From Rhizobium sullae (lineage in GTDB: Bacteria > Pseudomonadota > Alphaproteobacteria > Rhizobiales > Rhizobiaceae), in the NCBI RefSeq assembly GCF_025200715.1, contig NZ_CP104143.1:2893501-2957500 (forward strand): a stretch of 64,000 bases of DNA, given 5' to 3'. This document shows positions 8,651 to 18,329 of the stretch, in pieces; position 1 is the first letter of the stretch, and every line of letters starts with the position of its first letter. The notes beneath the pieces are model-generated. The model was not told where the DNA came from. It did not search any database and saw only the letters and a program-made list of their open reading frames with translations. Position numbers and translations under genes: made by a program.

Positions 8651-10495
8651 ATGACCAAGTCATTTAGCTTCGGTCTGTTGACCGCATCGATGCTGGCCCT
8701 CAGCGCCGGCGCAGCCTTCGCGGACTACCAGCTCAATATTCTTCATATCAACGATTTCCATTCACGCATCGAGTCGATCAACAAGTTCGATTCCACCTGC
8801 TCGGCGGAGGACGAAGGCAAGAACGCGTGCTTCGGCGGCGCCGCCCGCTTGAAGACCGCGATCGACCAGCGCCGTCAGGCGCTCTCCGGCCAGAACGTCC
8901 TGCTGCTGAACGCCGGCGACAACTTTCAGGGCTCGCTCTTCTACACGACCTACAAGGGTACTGCGGAAGCCGAAATGCTGAACGCCATGAATTTCGACGT
9001 CATGACCGTCGGCAATCATGAATTTGACGACAGCGAGGACGGTCTCGCCGCCTTCCTCGACAAGGTGCAGTTCCCGGTCATTTCCGCCAACGTCCTTGCC
9101 GCCGACGGCGCGAAGGTCGGTGATCGCATCAAGCCTTCATTAGTACTCGATGTCGGCGGCCAGAAGATCGGCATCGTCGGGGCTGTGGCCAATGATACTG
9201 AAGAGCTTTCCTCTCCCGGCCCCAAGGTGATGATTGCCGAAGATGTCCAGACGATCACCGCCGCCATCGCGGAACTAAAGGCGCAGGGCATCAACAAGAT
9301 CATCGCTCTCACCCATGTCGGCTATCCGCGCGATCTCGCAGCCATCGCCAAGATTCCGGATGTCGATGTGGTCGTCGGCGGCCACTCGCACAGCCTGCTT
9401 TCGAATACCGATCCAAAGGCGGAAGGCCCCTACCCGACGATGGTAGACAATCCGGGCGGCTACAAGGTGCCGGTCGTGCAGGCTGCCTCCTACAGCAAGT
9501 ATCTCGGCGATCTCGTCGTCGACTTCGACGACAGCGGCGTCGTCAAGAGCGCCAAGGGCGATCCGATCCTGATCGACTCCTCCTTCACGCCCGACCCGGC
9601 CCTCGTTGCCCGTATCCAGGAGCTGGCAAAACCGATCGAAGAACTCCGCAAGAAGGTCATCGGCGCATCCGAAGCTCCGATCGAGGGCGACCGCACGGTT
9701 TGCCGCGTCAAGGAGTGCTCGATGGGCAACCTCGTCGCCGACGCCATGCTGGACCGCACGAAAAACCAGGGCATGCAGATCGCCATCCAGAACGGCGGCG
9801 GCCTGCGCGCCTCGATCGACGGTGGCGATATCACCCAGGGCGAGGTCATCACCGTCCTGCCGTTCCAGAATACGGTGGCCACCTTCCAGCTGACGGGCTC
9901 GGACATCGTCAAGGCGCTGGAAAACGGCGTCAGCCAGATCGACGAGGGCGCTGGCCGCTTCCCGCAGGTTGCCGGCCTGAAGTACAGCTTCGACAAATCC
10001 AAGCCGGCAGGCAGCCGCATCAGCGACGTCCAAGTGAGGGAAGGCGATGCATTCGTCCCGATCGCTCCCGCCAAGAGCTACGGTGTCGTCACCAACAATT
10101 TCATGCGCGGCGGCGGCGACGGTTATTCGATCTTCGAAACGGCCGGCAAGAACGCCTATGATTTCGGCCCGGATCTTGCGGACGTGACCGTCGAATATCT
10201 GGCGGCCCATAACCCCTACAAGCCCTATACCGACGGCCGCATAACGGCGCTCGCATCGGCTGAGGCTGCAGCGCCTGCGGCTCCAGCTGCGACGGCACCT
10301 GCTCCCGCAGCCACTGCACCTGCACCGGCTGCAACGCCGGCAAACCACGTTATCGCGGCAGGTGACACGCTTTGGGATCTTGCTAAGCAATTCTACGGTG
10401 ACGGCGAACTTTGGAAGAAGATCTCCGAAGCCAACGGCAATCCAGACCCGCGCCGTCTGATGGTGGGCAAGGAGCTTCAGGTTCCCGCGAAGTAA
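8651..10495 (+). CDS. Secreted 5'-nucleotidase / metallophosphatase with C-terminal LysM domain
   Basis: This 614-residue exported enzyme probably dephosphorylates nucleotides in the periplasm. A signal peptide (cleavage near AFA/DY, residue 24) is followed by calcineurin-like metal motifs: NDFH with D35 and H37, GNHEFD, THVG and GGHSHS. Then comes the 5'-nucleotidase C-terminal domain (MGNLVADAML, NGGGLRASI, and the FMRGGGDGY substrate loop). An Ala/Pro-rich linker (about residues 535-562) leads to a LysM domain in the last 50 residues (AGDTLWDLAKQFYGD). LysM would tether the enzyme to peptidoglycan. The ATG at 8651 follows GGAGAACAGG, although the frame opens at 8504. A terminator follows. 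Confidence 0.92.
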   Translation: MTKSFSFGLLTASMLALSAGAAFADYQLNILHINDFHSRIESINKFDSTCSAEDEGKNACFGGAARLKTAIDQRRQALSGQNVLLLNAGDNFQGSLFYTTYKGTAEAEMLNAMNFDVMTVGNHEFDDSEDGLAAFLDKVQFPVISANVLAADGAKVGDRIKPSLVLDVGGQKIGIVGAVANDTEELSSPGPKVMIAEDVQTITAAIAELKAQGINKIIALTHVGYPRDLAAIAKIPDVDVVVGGHSHSLLSNTDPKAEGPYPTMVDNPGGYKVPVVQAASYSKYLGDLVVDFDDSGVVKSAKGDPILIDSSFTPDPALVARIQELAKPIEELRKKVIGASEAPIEGDRTVCRVKECSMGNLVADAMLDRTKNQGMQIAIQNGGGLRASIDGGDITQGEVITVLPFQNTVATFQLTGSDIVKALENGVSQIDEGAGRFPQVAGLKYSFDKSKPAGSRISDVQVREGDAFVPIAPAKSYGVVTNNFMRGGGDGYSIFETAGKNAYDFGPDLADVTVEYLAAHNPYKPYTDGRITALASAEAAAPAAPAATAPAPAATAPAPAATPANHVIAAGDTLWDLAKQFYGDGELWKKISEANGNPDPRRLMVGKELQVPAK

Positions 10496-10517
10496 GACGA
10501 TTTGTCCCGAGCTTGAA

Positions 10518-10549
10518 AGCCGGTCCGGGGTTTCCCGGGCCGGTTTTTC
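10518..10549 (+). terminator. Rho-independent terminator after the 5'-nucleotidase gene
   Basis: The stem CCGGTCCGGG (10520-10529) pairs with CCCGGGCCGG (10534-10543), with one T-G wobble and a short GTTT loop, and is followed by TTTTTC. Confidence 0.85.
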
Positions 10550-10621
10550 TACTTATAGGGATGAGCCAACCGAGCCCGACTGCGCATGAGCGGGTAGAGA
10601 CTATTAAGCGTTGGGGCCAAG

Positions 10622-11656
10622 ATGACCATTGCAACTTCATACCTCCCGGCGGAGCATCCACCCGTCAAGTTCGGCAGGGTCGGTGTTCTTCTCGTCAATC
10701 TCGGCACGCCTGACGGCACCGACTACACATCCATGCGACGCTATCTGCGCGAATTCCTGACAGACAAACGCGTCATCGAATGGTCGCCGTGGAAATGGTA
10801 TCCGATCCTCTTCGGCATTGTCCTTAACACCCGCCCCCAGAAGGTCGGTAAGGCCTACGAGACGATCTGGAACAAGGATAATAACGAGAGCTATCTGCGT
10901 ACCTACACGCGCAACCAGTCCGATCTCATGGCCGCGCGTCTGAAAGACCTGCCGAACGTCAAGGTCGATTGGGCGATGCGCTACGGCACGCCCTCCATCG
11001 GCTCGCGCATCGACGCACTAAAGGACGAAGGCTGCGACCGCATCGTTCTTTTCCCGCTCTATCCGCAATATGCGGCAGCAACGACCGCGACGGTCAACGA
11101 CAAGGCATTCCAGCATCTCTTGAAGATGCGCTGGCAGCCGGCGCTGCGGACCGTGCCGGACTACCATGACGATGAAACCTATATCGAGGCGCTCGCCAGT
11201 TCGGTGACGAAGCGTCTTGGGACGCTCGACTGGGAACCGGAGATGATCCTTGCTTCGTTCCACGGCATCCCACTCTCCTATTCCGAACAAGGCGATCCCT
11301 ATTACTTCCAGTGCCAGAAGACAGGGCACCTGCTCCGCAAAAAGCTCGGCCTTTCGGAGGAGAAGTTCATGGTCACCTTCCAGTCCCGCTTCGGGCCGGA
11401 AGAATGGCTGCAACCCTATACGGACAAGACCGTCGAGAAGCTGGCGCAGGACGGCGTCAAACGCATCGCCGTCCTTAATCCGGGTTTCGTCTCCGACTGT
11501 CTGGAGACACTGGAAGAGATCGCCGAGCAGGCGGCTCACTCCTTCCACGCGAACGGCGGCGAGAAATTTGCGCATATCCCCTGCCTCAACGACAGCGACG
11601 ACGGCATGCGCGTGCTGGAAAAAGTCGTGCGTCGCGAGTTGCTCGGCTGGGTCTGA
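10622..11656 (+). CDS. hemH: Ferrochelatase
   Basis: HemH inserts Fe(II) into protoporphyrin IX, the last step of haem b synthesis. The 344 residues begin with the typical VGVLLVNLGTPDG. The metal-transfer His is in ILASFHGIPLSY and the conserved Glu in CLETLEEI. RYGTPSI and FPLYPQYAAATTATV are further family hallmarks. It is a soluble or membrane-associated protein of normal length. The ATG has a modest ribosome binding site. The gene is preceded by a terminator and followed at 84 bp by an SPFH gene, so co-transcription with that pair is possible but unproven. Confidence 0.96.
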   Translation: MTIATSYLPAEHPPVKFGRVGVLLVNLGTPDGTDYTSMRRYLREFLTDKRVIEWSPWKWYPILFGIVLNTRPQKVGKAYETIWNKDNNESYLRTYTRNQSDLMAARLKDLPNVKVDWAMRYGTPSIGSRIDALKDEGCDRIVLFPLYPQYAAATTATVNDKAFQHLLKMRWQPALRTVPDYHDDETYIEALASSVTKRLGTLDWEPEMILASFHGIPLSYSEQGDPYYFQCQKTGHLLRKKLGLSEEKFMVTFQSRFGPEEWLQPYTDKTVEKLAQDGVKRIAVLNPGFVSDCLETLEEIAEQAAHSFHANGGEKFAHIPCLNDSDDGMRVLEKVVRRELLGWV

Positions 11657-11740
11657 CGGTCGTCATTTCCCAATTGCAAAGAACATGTTAACTCACCACA
11701 TCCGATGTTGTGGCGCGGCCTGCGCCGAGGGAGGGGTTTC

Positions 11741-12751
11741 ATGGTCTTGGGCGGTTTCGATATCGTCGTTATTGCGCTCGTCGTCTTCGTCATCCTGGTG
11801 CTTTTTGCGGGCGTCAAGACGGTGCCGCAGGGTTATCGCTATACGATCGAGCGCTTCGGACGCTATACGCGGACGTTGGAGCCGGGCCTCAACATCATCA
11901 CGCCCTTCATCGAGCGCATCGGCGCCCGCTTGAACGTCATGGAGCAGGTGCTCGATGTTCCTACCCAGGAAGTCATCACCCGCGACAACGCTTCCGTCGC
12001 CGCCGATGCCGTCGCCTTCTACCAGGTCCTGAATGCCGCTCAGGCCGCCTACCAGGTCTCCAATCTCGAAAACGCCATCCTCAACCTGACGATGACCAAT
12101 ATCCGCTCCGTCATGGGCTCCATGGATCTCGATGAGCTTCTGTCCAACCGTGATGCGATCAACGACCGGCTGCTGCGCGTCGTTGATGACGCGGTGCAGC
12201 CCTGGGGTATCAAGGTCACGCGCATCGAGATCAAGGACATCCGTCCACCGACCGATCTCGTCGACGCCATGGCACGGCAGATGAAGGCCGAACGTGAGAA
12301 ACGTGCCCAAATTCTGGAAGCCGAAGGTTCGCGCAATGCCCAGATCCTTCGCGCCGAAGGGGCCAAGCAATCGGCGATCCTCGAAGCGGAAGGCCAGCGC
12401 GAGGCAGCGTTTCGCGAGGCGGAAGCCCGGGAGCGTCTGGCCGAGGCCGAGGCCAAGGCGACAAAGATGGTCTCGGAAGCAATCGCCGCCGGCGATGTGC
12501 AGGCGATCAACTACTTCGTCGCCCAAAAATATACCGAGGCTCTTACCGCGATCGGCTCGGCTTCCAATTCCAAGATTGTCATGATGCCGATGGAAGCCTC
12601 GTCCATTATCGGCTCTCTGAGCGGCATCGGCGCGATCGCTAGGGAGGTCTTCGGCGACGGCAACAATCCGCCCTCCCCGCCACGTCCGCGTCAAGTGCCG
12701 TCGCGCACGAACCCACCGGTCAATCCCTTCAACCAAACCCCGGAGCGCTGA
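11741..12751 (+). CDS. SPFH/Band 7 (slipin-type) membrane protein
   Basis: The 336-residue protein has one N-terminal membrane segment (residues about 5-25, [14 protein letters not shown]), then an SPFH domain ([24 protein letters not shown]) and a long charged helical region rich in Ala and Glu from about residue 185 that should oligomerise as coiled coil ([30 protein letters not shown]). It ends with a Pro/Arg tail. The ATG at 11741 follows GAGGGAGGGG, clearly better than the upstream ATG at 11705. It is 3 bp from nfeD, the usual SPFH-NfeD pair thought to organise membrane microdomains or membrane-protein quality control (QmcA-like). Confidence 0.92.
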   Translation: MVLGGFDIVVIALVVFVILVLFAGVKTVPQGYRYTIERFGRYTRTLEPGLNIITPFIERIGARLNVMEQVLDVPTQEVITRDNASVAADAVAFYQVLNAAQAAYQVSNLENAILNLTMTNIRSVMGSMDLDELLSNRDAINDRLLRVVDDAVQPWGIKVTRIEIKDIRPPTDLVDAMARQMKAEREKRAQILEAEGSRNAQILRAEGAKQSAILEAEGQREAAFREAEARERLAEAEAKATKMVSEAIAAGDVQAINYFVAQKYTEALTAIGSASNSKIVMMPMEASSIIGSLSGIGAIAREVFGDGNNPPSPPRPRQVPSRTNPPVNPFNQTPER

Positions 12752-12754
12752 CGA

Positions 12755-13210
12755 ATGCTGGCACGCATCGTTGCAGAATTGGGACCATGGAGCTGGTGGA
12801 TCGTGGGCCTGGTGCTGCTTGCCGCCGAGATGATCGTGCCTGGCTTTTTCCTCGTCTGGATCGGGCTCGCCGCACTCGCCATAGGCGTTCTGTCGCTACT
12901 GTTTTGGGATGCCGCCTTCTGGGTCTGGGAAACGCAGCTCATCCTGTTCGCTGTCCTGGCCGTTGCCGCGACACTCCTCGGCCGCCGGCTAACGCTTCGC
13001 CATAATGTGACTGACGAGCCCTTCCTCAATCAGCGGGGCGCAAGTCTCGTCGGCCGAACGGCAACGCTCTCGGAACCGATCGCCGAAGGCCGCGGCCGCA
13101 TTCGCCTCGATGATACGATCTGGCGGGTGACAGGCCCGAACCTCCCGGCCGGAACGCAGGTGAAGGTGGTCGCAAGCAATGGCCGCGACCTGACGGTCGA
13201 GCCGCTCTAA
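12755..13210 (+). CDS. NfeD family membrane protein
   Basis: A 151-residue partner of the SPFH protein just upstream. Two to three hydrophobic helices occupy residues 8-75 (WWIVGLVLLAAEMIVPGFFLVWIG split by polar turns; LILFAVLAVAATLLG), followed by a C-terminal OB-fold domain (GRTATLSEPIAEGRGRIRLD, WRVTGPNLPAGTQVKVV) typical of short NfeD1b proteins. There is no ClpP-like protease domain, so it is the short form. Its stop codon is directly adjacent to the stop of the convergent kdsD gene, with no space for a terminator. Confidence 0.9.
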   Translation: MLARIVAELGPWSWWIVGLVLLAAEMIVPGFFLVWIGLAALAIGVLSLLFWDAAFWVWETQLILFAVLAVAATLLGRRLTLRHNVTDEPFLNQRGASLVGRTATLSEPIAEGRGRIRLDDTIWRVTGPNLPAGTQVKVVASNGRDLTVEPL

Positions 13211-14209
13211 TCAGGCGACGCCGATCCGCAAGAGATCGTGAAAATGCACCAGGCCCGCCGGTCTGTTGTCGTCATCGATGACGATCAGTGCGCCGATTTG
13301 ATACTGCTCCAGCAATGCCAGCGCGCTTGTTGCAAGCGCCGTCGGCTTCACGGTCTTCGGCGTGCGCGTCATGATATCGTCGACGCAAAGCTCGGACAGA
13401 TTGCGTGTAAGGTTGCGGGCAATGTCCCCCTCGGTAACGATGCCGCAGAGCCGCCCGTCTTCCTCTAGAACGCCGACGCAGCCAAAATGCTTGCGCGACA
13501 GCACTTGGATCGCCTCCGGCATCGGCGTCCCCTTCGGCACCAGCGGCACGCGCTCGCCAGTGTGCATGACGTCGCCGACATGCGTCAGGCTGGCGCCGAG
13601 CTTTCCGCCCGGATGGAAAACATGGAAATCCCGCGCCGTGAAACCGCGCGCTTCAAGCAACGCGATCGCCAGCGCATCCCCGAGGGCGAGTTGCATCAAT
13701 GTCGATGTCGTTGGCGCAAGCCCGTTCGGGCAGGCTTCCTGTTCGTTCGGGATCAGCAATACGATGTCAGATGCTGTCGCCAGCGACGAGCGCTCGCTGC
13801 ACGTGAGCGCGATCAAAGGAATGGAGAATCGGCGTGTATAGGCAATGATGCTGCGCAGTTCTGCGCTTTCGCCGCCTTTGGATATGGCGAGGACAAGATC
13901 GTCCCTCGCGATCATCCCGAGGTCGCCGTGATTGGCCTCCGCGGCGTGAACGAAAAACGCCGGCGTGCCCGTCGAAGCAAGAGTAGCCGCCAATTTTGTA
14001 CCAATGTGCCCGCTTTTGCCGACACCAGTCACGATGACTCGGCCGCTAATGCCGCCGATCGTCTCAACCGCTTGAGAAAAGGGCTCAGACAGGCCGTCAT
14101 TCAAGGCGCGTTCCAACGCCTCCAGGCCGCGTCTCTCCGTCTCGATCGTCCGCTTGGCGGATTCGAGCACACTGTTTTCAACAAGTTTGACCGCTTTCCT
14201 CATGGCCAT
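13211..14209 (-). CDS. kdsD: Arabinose-5-phosphate isomerase, KpsF/GutQ family
   Basis: This 332-residue enzyme interconverts ribulose-5-phosphate and arabinose-5-phosphate, feeding 3-deoxy-manno-octulosonate (Kdo) for lipopolysaccharide. The SIS sugar-isomerase domain covers about residues 40-180 (VTGVGKSGHIGTKLAATLASTGTP broken over the loop, HGDLGMI, SKGGESAE). Two CBS domains fill residues 210-332 (VGDVMHTGERVPLV, CVGVLEEDGRLCGIVTEGD, VDDIMTRTPKTV). It is a cytoplasmic tetramer in known relatives. It lies tail-to-tail with nfeD with no gap. The first ATG is 14209; a second Met two codons later is equally possible. Confidence 0.92.
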   Translation of the reverse strand: MAMRKAVKLVENSVLESAKRTIETERRGLEALERALNDGLSEPFSQAVETIGGISGRVIVTGVGKSGHIGTKLAATLASTGTPAFFVHAAEANHGDLGMIARDDLVLAISKGGESAELRSIIAYTRRFSIPLIALTCSERSSLATASDIVLLIPNEQEACPNGLAPTTSTLMQLALGDALAIALLEARGFTARDFHVFHPGGKLGASLTHVGDVMHTGERVPLVPKGTPMPEAIQVLSRKHFGCVGVLEEDGRLCGIVTEGDIARNLTRNLSELCVDDIMTRTPKTVKPTALATSALALLEQYQIGALIVIDDDNRPAGLVHFHDLLRIGVA

Positions 14210-14347
14210 GCGTTAGCGCTTTTCATTTAAGGTGTCCACCCATGCCGCTTTGCAACCTGTGAACAGAGCGCTGCAGCCGAAACGAATGATTAACCACAAG
14301 GCTTTACGTTCGGGTAACAAATTGAGCATGCCACACGCGGAATCCGG

Positions 14348-15931
14348 ATGGCCAAGGAAAATGAGACGAGCAGTTTGACGCCGCTCCGCGCGACGCGTTT
14401 TGCCGTGTCTTCTATCGTTCTCTGCGCTGTGTTTCTTCCACCTGGCCCTGGGTTTGCTCAGTCCACGCAGAGCAGCATCAGCAGCGGCACATCCCGCTAT
14501 TCGTCTGCATCCAGTTCGCAGTCGTATAGCGGTTCCTCGAATGCACAGCAGTCTTTTCCCGCCGGCAATGGCGCGGTCGATGATAGCGATATAGCAAATC
14601 CTTCCAACGATGAATTAATCAGCGGCATCCCATCCAACTCAGGTCAACAAGCCGGAACATCAACGACAGCCGGGGCAACGAATCAGGATCCGTCCGATGA
14701 AACGACCGGCTCCATCCTCGATGAGGAGATACGCCGCCTGAACACCCGCGAACCAGCGGTCGATGACAGGAGGGCGCCACGGAAACTGGAGGAAACCCTC
14801 TCGGCCCAGGAGACGGCGGGCATCCACGTCGGTACCTTCGTACTGCGCCCCTCCGTTACCCAGTCGATCAATACCGAAACCACGAAGGACGGCAGCACGA
14901 AGGAAACCCGTGCTTTCCTCGAAACCGATGCTTACGCAACACTGACCTCCGATTGGGCGCTGCATCAGCTCCTCATCACCAGCCAGGGCACATGGCAGCA
15001 GAATATCAGCGGTAGCGGCGAAGAGCAGCCCGCCTTCGACATCGACGGCGACCTTCGCCTCGACCTGCATGACGACACGGTCGCGCATATCAAGGGCGGA
15101 TACCGGTTCTATCGCGAGGACACCGACGATCCCGACGCAATCGCCGATGCCGAGCAGCAATCGGACGTGCAGGAGTTTTCGGCGGGCGCATCCGTCGAGC
15201 GCGATTTCGGGATCTTGCGCGGTACCGCAGCACTCGATCTGACACGGACGATCTACTCCGACGCCGTGCTTTCGAACGGCACGAGGGTCTCGCTCAGCGA
15301 CCGCAACCAGACGTCAGGCACATTGCGGACCCGCGTCGGCTACGAGCTTTCGCCCGCACTCATTCCCTTCATCGAGGCCTCCATCGGCACAACGGTCTAC
15401 GATGAAACGCGGGATTCGGCAGGCTTTGCACGCTCCGGCGACAGCTACGGTGTCATAGCCGGCGTCGAAATCGATCTCGGAGAAAAGCTGAAAGGCGAAG
15501 TCGGTCTCGGCTACGAAACTGCAACCTTTGATGATAGCCGCCTCGACTCGATCGACACCGCAACCGTCGACGCAAACCTCCTCTGGTCGCCGCTGCGTGG
15601 AACCGACGTTCGTTTTGATCTATCGACCAGCATCCAACCTTCAACGACGGCTGGTCAGAGCGGTTATATCTCGCACGTGCTGACGACGGCGATCACGCAT
15701 CAGCTGCGCGCCAATCTTCAAGCAACGGTGCTGGGTGGGGTGACTTTGCGGGACTATCCGTCCGGCGGCAGCAGCGACGAGACGGTCTACACCGCGAGCG
15801 GCGGATTGACCTGGAACATCAACCGCTATCTCGATTTCACCAGCACGCTGGGATACGAGCTGACGACGCGGGATGTAGGCGCCGACTCGCAGCAATGGCG
15901 AGCCGGCGTCGGTCTCAAGCTGAAACGCTAG
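14348..15931 (+). CDS. Outer membrane beta-barrel protein of unknown function
   Basis: This 527-residue exported protein has a signal peptide (hydrophobic about 18-37, cleavage near GFAQ/ST), then a Ser/Gln/Thr-rich low-complexity region (to about residue 130). From residue about 160 there is a long series of alternating amphipathic strands (repeated ATLTSDWALHQLL, GTAALDLTRTIYSD, VGLGYETATFDDS, TSTLGYELTT) ending in ...GVGLKLKR, as expected for an outer membrane barrel. It resembles rhizobial barrel proteins in the BBP2 family range. It is convergent with galU with a 2-bp gap. Substrate and partners are unknown. Confidence 0.8.
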   Translation: MAKENETSSLTPLRATRFAVSSIVLCAVFLPPGPGFAQSTQSSISSGTSRYSSASSSQSYSGSSNAQQSFPAGNGAVDDSDIANPSNDELISGIPSNSGQQAGTSTTAGATNQDPSDETTGSILDEEIRRLNTREPAVDDRRAPRKLEETLSAQETAGIHVGTFVLRPSVTQSINTETTKDGSTKETRAFLETDAYATLTSDWALHQLLITSQGTWQQNISGSGEEQPAFDIDGDLRLDLHDDTVAHIKGGYRFYREDTDDPDAIADAEQQSDVQEFSAGASVERDFGILRGTAALDLTRTIYSDAVLSNGTRVSLSDRNQTSGTLRTRVGYELSPALIPFIEASIGTTVYDETRDSAGFARSGDSYGVIAGVEIDLGEKLKGEVGLGYETATFDDSRLDSIDTATVDANLLWSPLRGTDVRFDLSTSIQPSTTAGQSGYISHVLTTAITHQLRANLQATVLGGVTLRDYPSGGSSDETVYTASGGLTWNINRYLDFTSTLGYELTTRDVGADSQQWRAGVGLKLKR

Positions 15932-15933
15932 CC

Positions 15934-16821
15934 TCAAAGGCCTTTCAGCAGTGCCTTGAAACCGTCTTCGACGGTCGGGCGAATATCCGCACGTTCGAGT
16001 GCGAACGCCACGTTGGCCAGGATGAAACCATCCTTCGCGCCGCAGTCGTAGGTCGTGCCACGGAAGTGGTAGCCTGCAAAATCCTGTTCCTTGAGCAACT
16101 TCAGCATGCCGTCGGTCAGCTGGATTTCATTGCCGGCACCGCGCTCCTGCGTCTCGAGGATCTTGAAGATTTCCGGCTGCAGGATGTAGCGGCCGTTGAT
16201 GAAGAAGTTGGAGGGTGCAGTGCCTTTGGCTGGCTTTTCGACCATACCAGTGATGCGGAAACCCTCGCCGATCGGTTCGCCCGCTCCCACGATGCCGTAT
16301 CTGTGCGCCTGCTCCGGATCGCACTCTTCAACGGCGATGATGTTGCCACCGCTCTGGGCATAGAGATCGATCATGCCCTTCATGCAGCCCTTGCCTTCCA
16401 CCTTCATGATCATGTCCGGCAGCAGCAGGGCGAAAGGTTCGTCGCCGACGATCTCTCGGGCGCACCATACGGCGTGGCCGAGGCCGAGCGGCTCCTGCTG
16501 ACGTGTGAAGCTGACCGTGCCTGCTTTCGGAAGCTGATTGGCGAGCAGCGTCATTTCCGCCTGCTTGCTGCGTTCCTTCAGCGTTTGCTCGAGTTCGAAA
16601 TGAATGTCGAAATAGTCTTCGATGATATGCTTGTTGCGGCCCGTCACGAAAACGAAGTGTTCAATGCCGGCTTCGAGCGCCTCGTCGATCACATACTGGA
16701 TGATCGGTTTATCGACGACAGTCAGCATTTCCTTCGGAACGGCTTTGGTGGCCGGGAGGAACCGTGTCCCCAAACCTGCAACCGGAAATACCGCTTTACG
16801 AACTTTTTTCTGCTGTCCCAC
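15934..16821 (-). CDS. galU: UTP-glucose-1-phosphate uridylyltransferase
   Basis: The 295-residue nucleotidyltransferase makes UDP-glucose from UTP and glucose-1-phosphate for exopolysaccharide, LPS and glucan synthesis. The N terminus has the signature [20 protein letters not shown], with the activating Lys and Arg, followed by [26 protein letters not shown] and [10 protein letters not shown] segments are in place (VEKPAKG seen directly). It starts with GTG at 16821, which is preceded by an excellent GGAGGT site; the in-frame alternatives are poorer. In rhizobia this type is also called ExoN. There is no sugar operon around it. Confidence 0.95.
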   Translation of the reverse strand: MGQQKKVRKAVFPVAGLGTRFLPATKAVPKEMLTVVDKPIIQYVIDEALEAGIEHFVFVTGRNKHIIEDYFDIHFELEQTLKERSKQAEMTLLANQLPKAGTVSFTRQQEPLGLGHAVWCAREIVGDEPFALLLPDMIMKVEGKGCMKGMIDLYAQSGGNIIAVEECDPEQAHRYGIVGAGEPIGEGFRITGMVEKPAKGTAPSNFFINGRYILQPEIFKILETQERGAGNEIQLTDGMLKLLKEQDFAGYHFRGTTYDCGAKDGFILANVAFALERADIRPTVEDGFKALLKGL

Positions 16822-17023
16822 GTAGACCTCCTAGGGGGCTGGATCGCTTTTACACTCAAGCTATTTAGGGTGAACTAGATTAGAATCGCTACCGTTTTGC
16901 AAAGGATGACGGGAGAAGCCGGTCATGGTAAAGAATTTGTTGACTCCGTTCCGGTAGTGTCGGGTTTGGCCGGAAACCGCAACTCCGCCGCACGTGTAAC
17001 GAAGATGACGGATACGACTGCCG

Positions 17024-18247
17024 ATGGCCCAGAATCGCAAATACTCCCTTCATGGTCTTGCTCTCGCCCTCATTGTGACCGCTTCCGCAGGTCTGGCTCC
17101 CCATAACGCGGCTGCCGACCAGCGGTTCCAGAAGTGGATCGCGGACTTTTACCAAACTGCCGCGCAAAATGGCATCAGCAAGGCAACCTACCGGAAAGCT
17201 TTCGCAGGCGTGACTGAACCGGACCCAACAGTCCTTGAAAAGGCGGCCTATCAGCCGGAATTCAGGGCCAAGATTTGGGACTATGTAGACTCCCGCGTGA
17301 ACCCCTATACAGCCGAGATCGGCCGCAAAATGGCCGCAAAGCATGCGGCAACCCTTACCGCGATCGAACGGCATTTTGGCGTCGACAAGAACATCATTCT
17401 GGCGATCTGGTCGATGGAATCAAATTATGGCGCCGTGCTCCAAAAGGACGACCGCCTACACTACGTGCCGCGCGCGCTGGCGACCCTTGCCTACGCGGAC
17501 GACCGCCGCGCCAAATACGCCAAGAAGCAGCTCGTCGCCGCGCTGAAGATTCTGCAGAACGGCGATATCTCGGCCGATGGCATGACGGGATCCTGGGCAG
17601 GCGCCATGGGCCATACGCAGTTCATCCCGACAAGCTATCTGCTCTATGCGGTCGATGCCGACCGCAACGGCCATCGCGACATATGGAATTCCGTGCCGGA
17701 CGCGCTTGCGACCTCCGCTAATCTTCTCGCAAAGAACGGCTGGGACACCGGCAGAACATGGGGCTACGAAGTCTCGGTTCCGGCGAGCCTGGCAAAGCAG
17801 GCCGGTAAGACGCATACGATCGCGCAGTGGGCAGCGATGGGCGTCACCCGCCCCAACGGCAAGGGCTTCCGCGACGGCTCAACAAGGGCCGTGCTGAAGA
17901 TGCCGGCCGGCGCCGGCGGTCCCGGCTTCCTGATGACCGCGAACTTTTTCACCATCAAGAAGTACAATGCTTCCGACAGCTACGCGCTCGCCGTCGGTTT
18001 GCTTGCTGATGAAATCGCCGGTTATGGCGGCGTGAAGCAGCGTTGGCCGCGCCCGGACGGCACGCTCGACATGAAGGAAAAATTCGAGCTGCAAAATCGC
18101 TTGAAGACGCTCGGCTATTACAATGGCGAGGTCGACGGCAATTTCGGCTCAGGTTCGAAAGCCGCGATCTCGGCTGTTCAGGAACGCCTCGGAATGCAGG
18201 CCGATGGCGAACCTTCGCTCCCCCTCCTGAACGCGCTCCGGCGCTAG
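17024..18247 (+). CDS. Lytic murein transglycosylase (MltB-type) with peptidoglycan-binding domain
   Basis: The 407-residue periplasmic enzyme cleaves the MurNAc-GlcNAc bond of peptidoglycan. A signal peptide (residues 1-30, cleavage near AAA/DQ) precedes an MltB-like catalytic domain. The catalytic Glu132 is in IWSMESNYGA, with LATLAYADDRRAKY and GSWAGAMGHTQFIPTSY, all family hallmarks. A C-terminal peptidoglycan-binding domain (KTLGYYNGEVDGNFGSGSKAAI within residues about 345-405, split by short turns) anchors it to the wall. The ribosome binding site is weak. The DUF459 protein gene follows 82 bp downstream. Confidence 0.92.
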   Translation: MAQNRKYSLHGLALALIVTASAGLAPHNAAADQRFQKWIADFYQTAAQNGISKATYRKAFAGVTEPDPTVLEKAAYQPEFRAKIWDYVDSRVNPYTAEIGRKMAAKHAATLTAIERHFGVDKNIILAIWSMESNYGAVLQKDDRLHYVPRALATLAYADDRRAKYAKKQLVAALKILQNGDISADGMTGSWAGAMGHTQFIPTSYLLYAVDADRNGHRDIWNSVPDALATSANLLAKNGWDTGRTWGYEVSVPASLAKQAGKTHTIAQWAAMGVTRPNGKGFRDGSTRAVLKMPAGAGGPGFLMTANFFTIKKYNASDSYALAVGLLADEIAGYGGVKQRWPRPDGTLDMKEKFELQNRLKTLGYYNGEVDGNFGSGSKAAISAVQERLGMQADGEPSLPLLNALRR

Positions 18248-18329
18248 AAAGGAAAAATCCGCGACATAGATTTCATGGAGAGTGGACGCCTGCGTCCCCT
18301 CCATGCGAAAATGTCGCGAGAGGTGGGGC

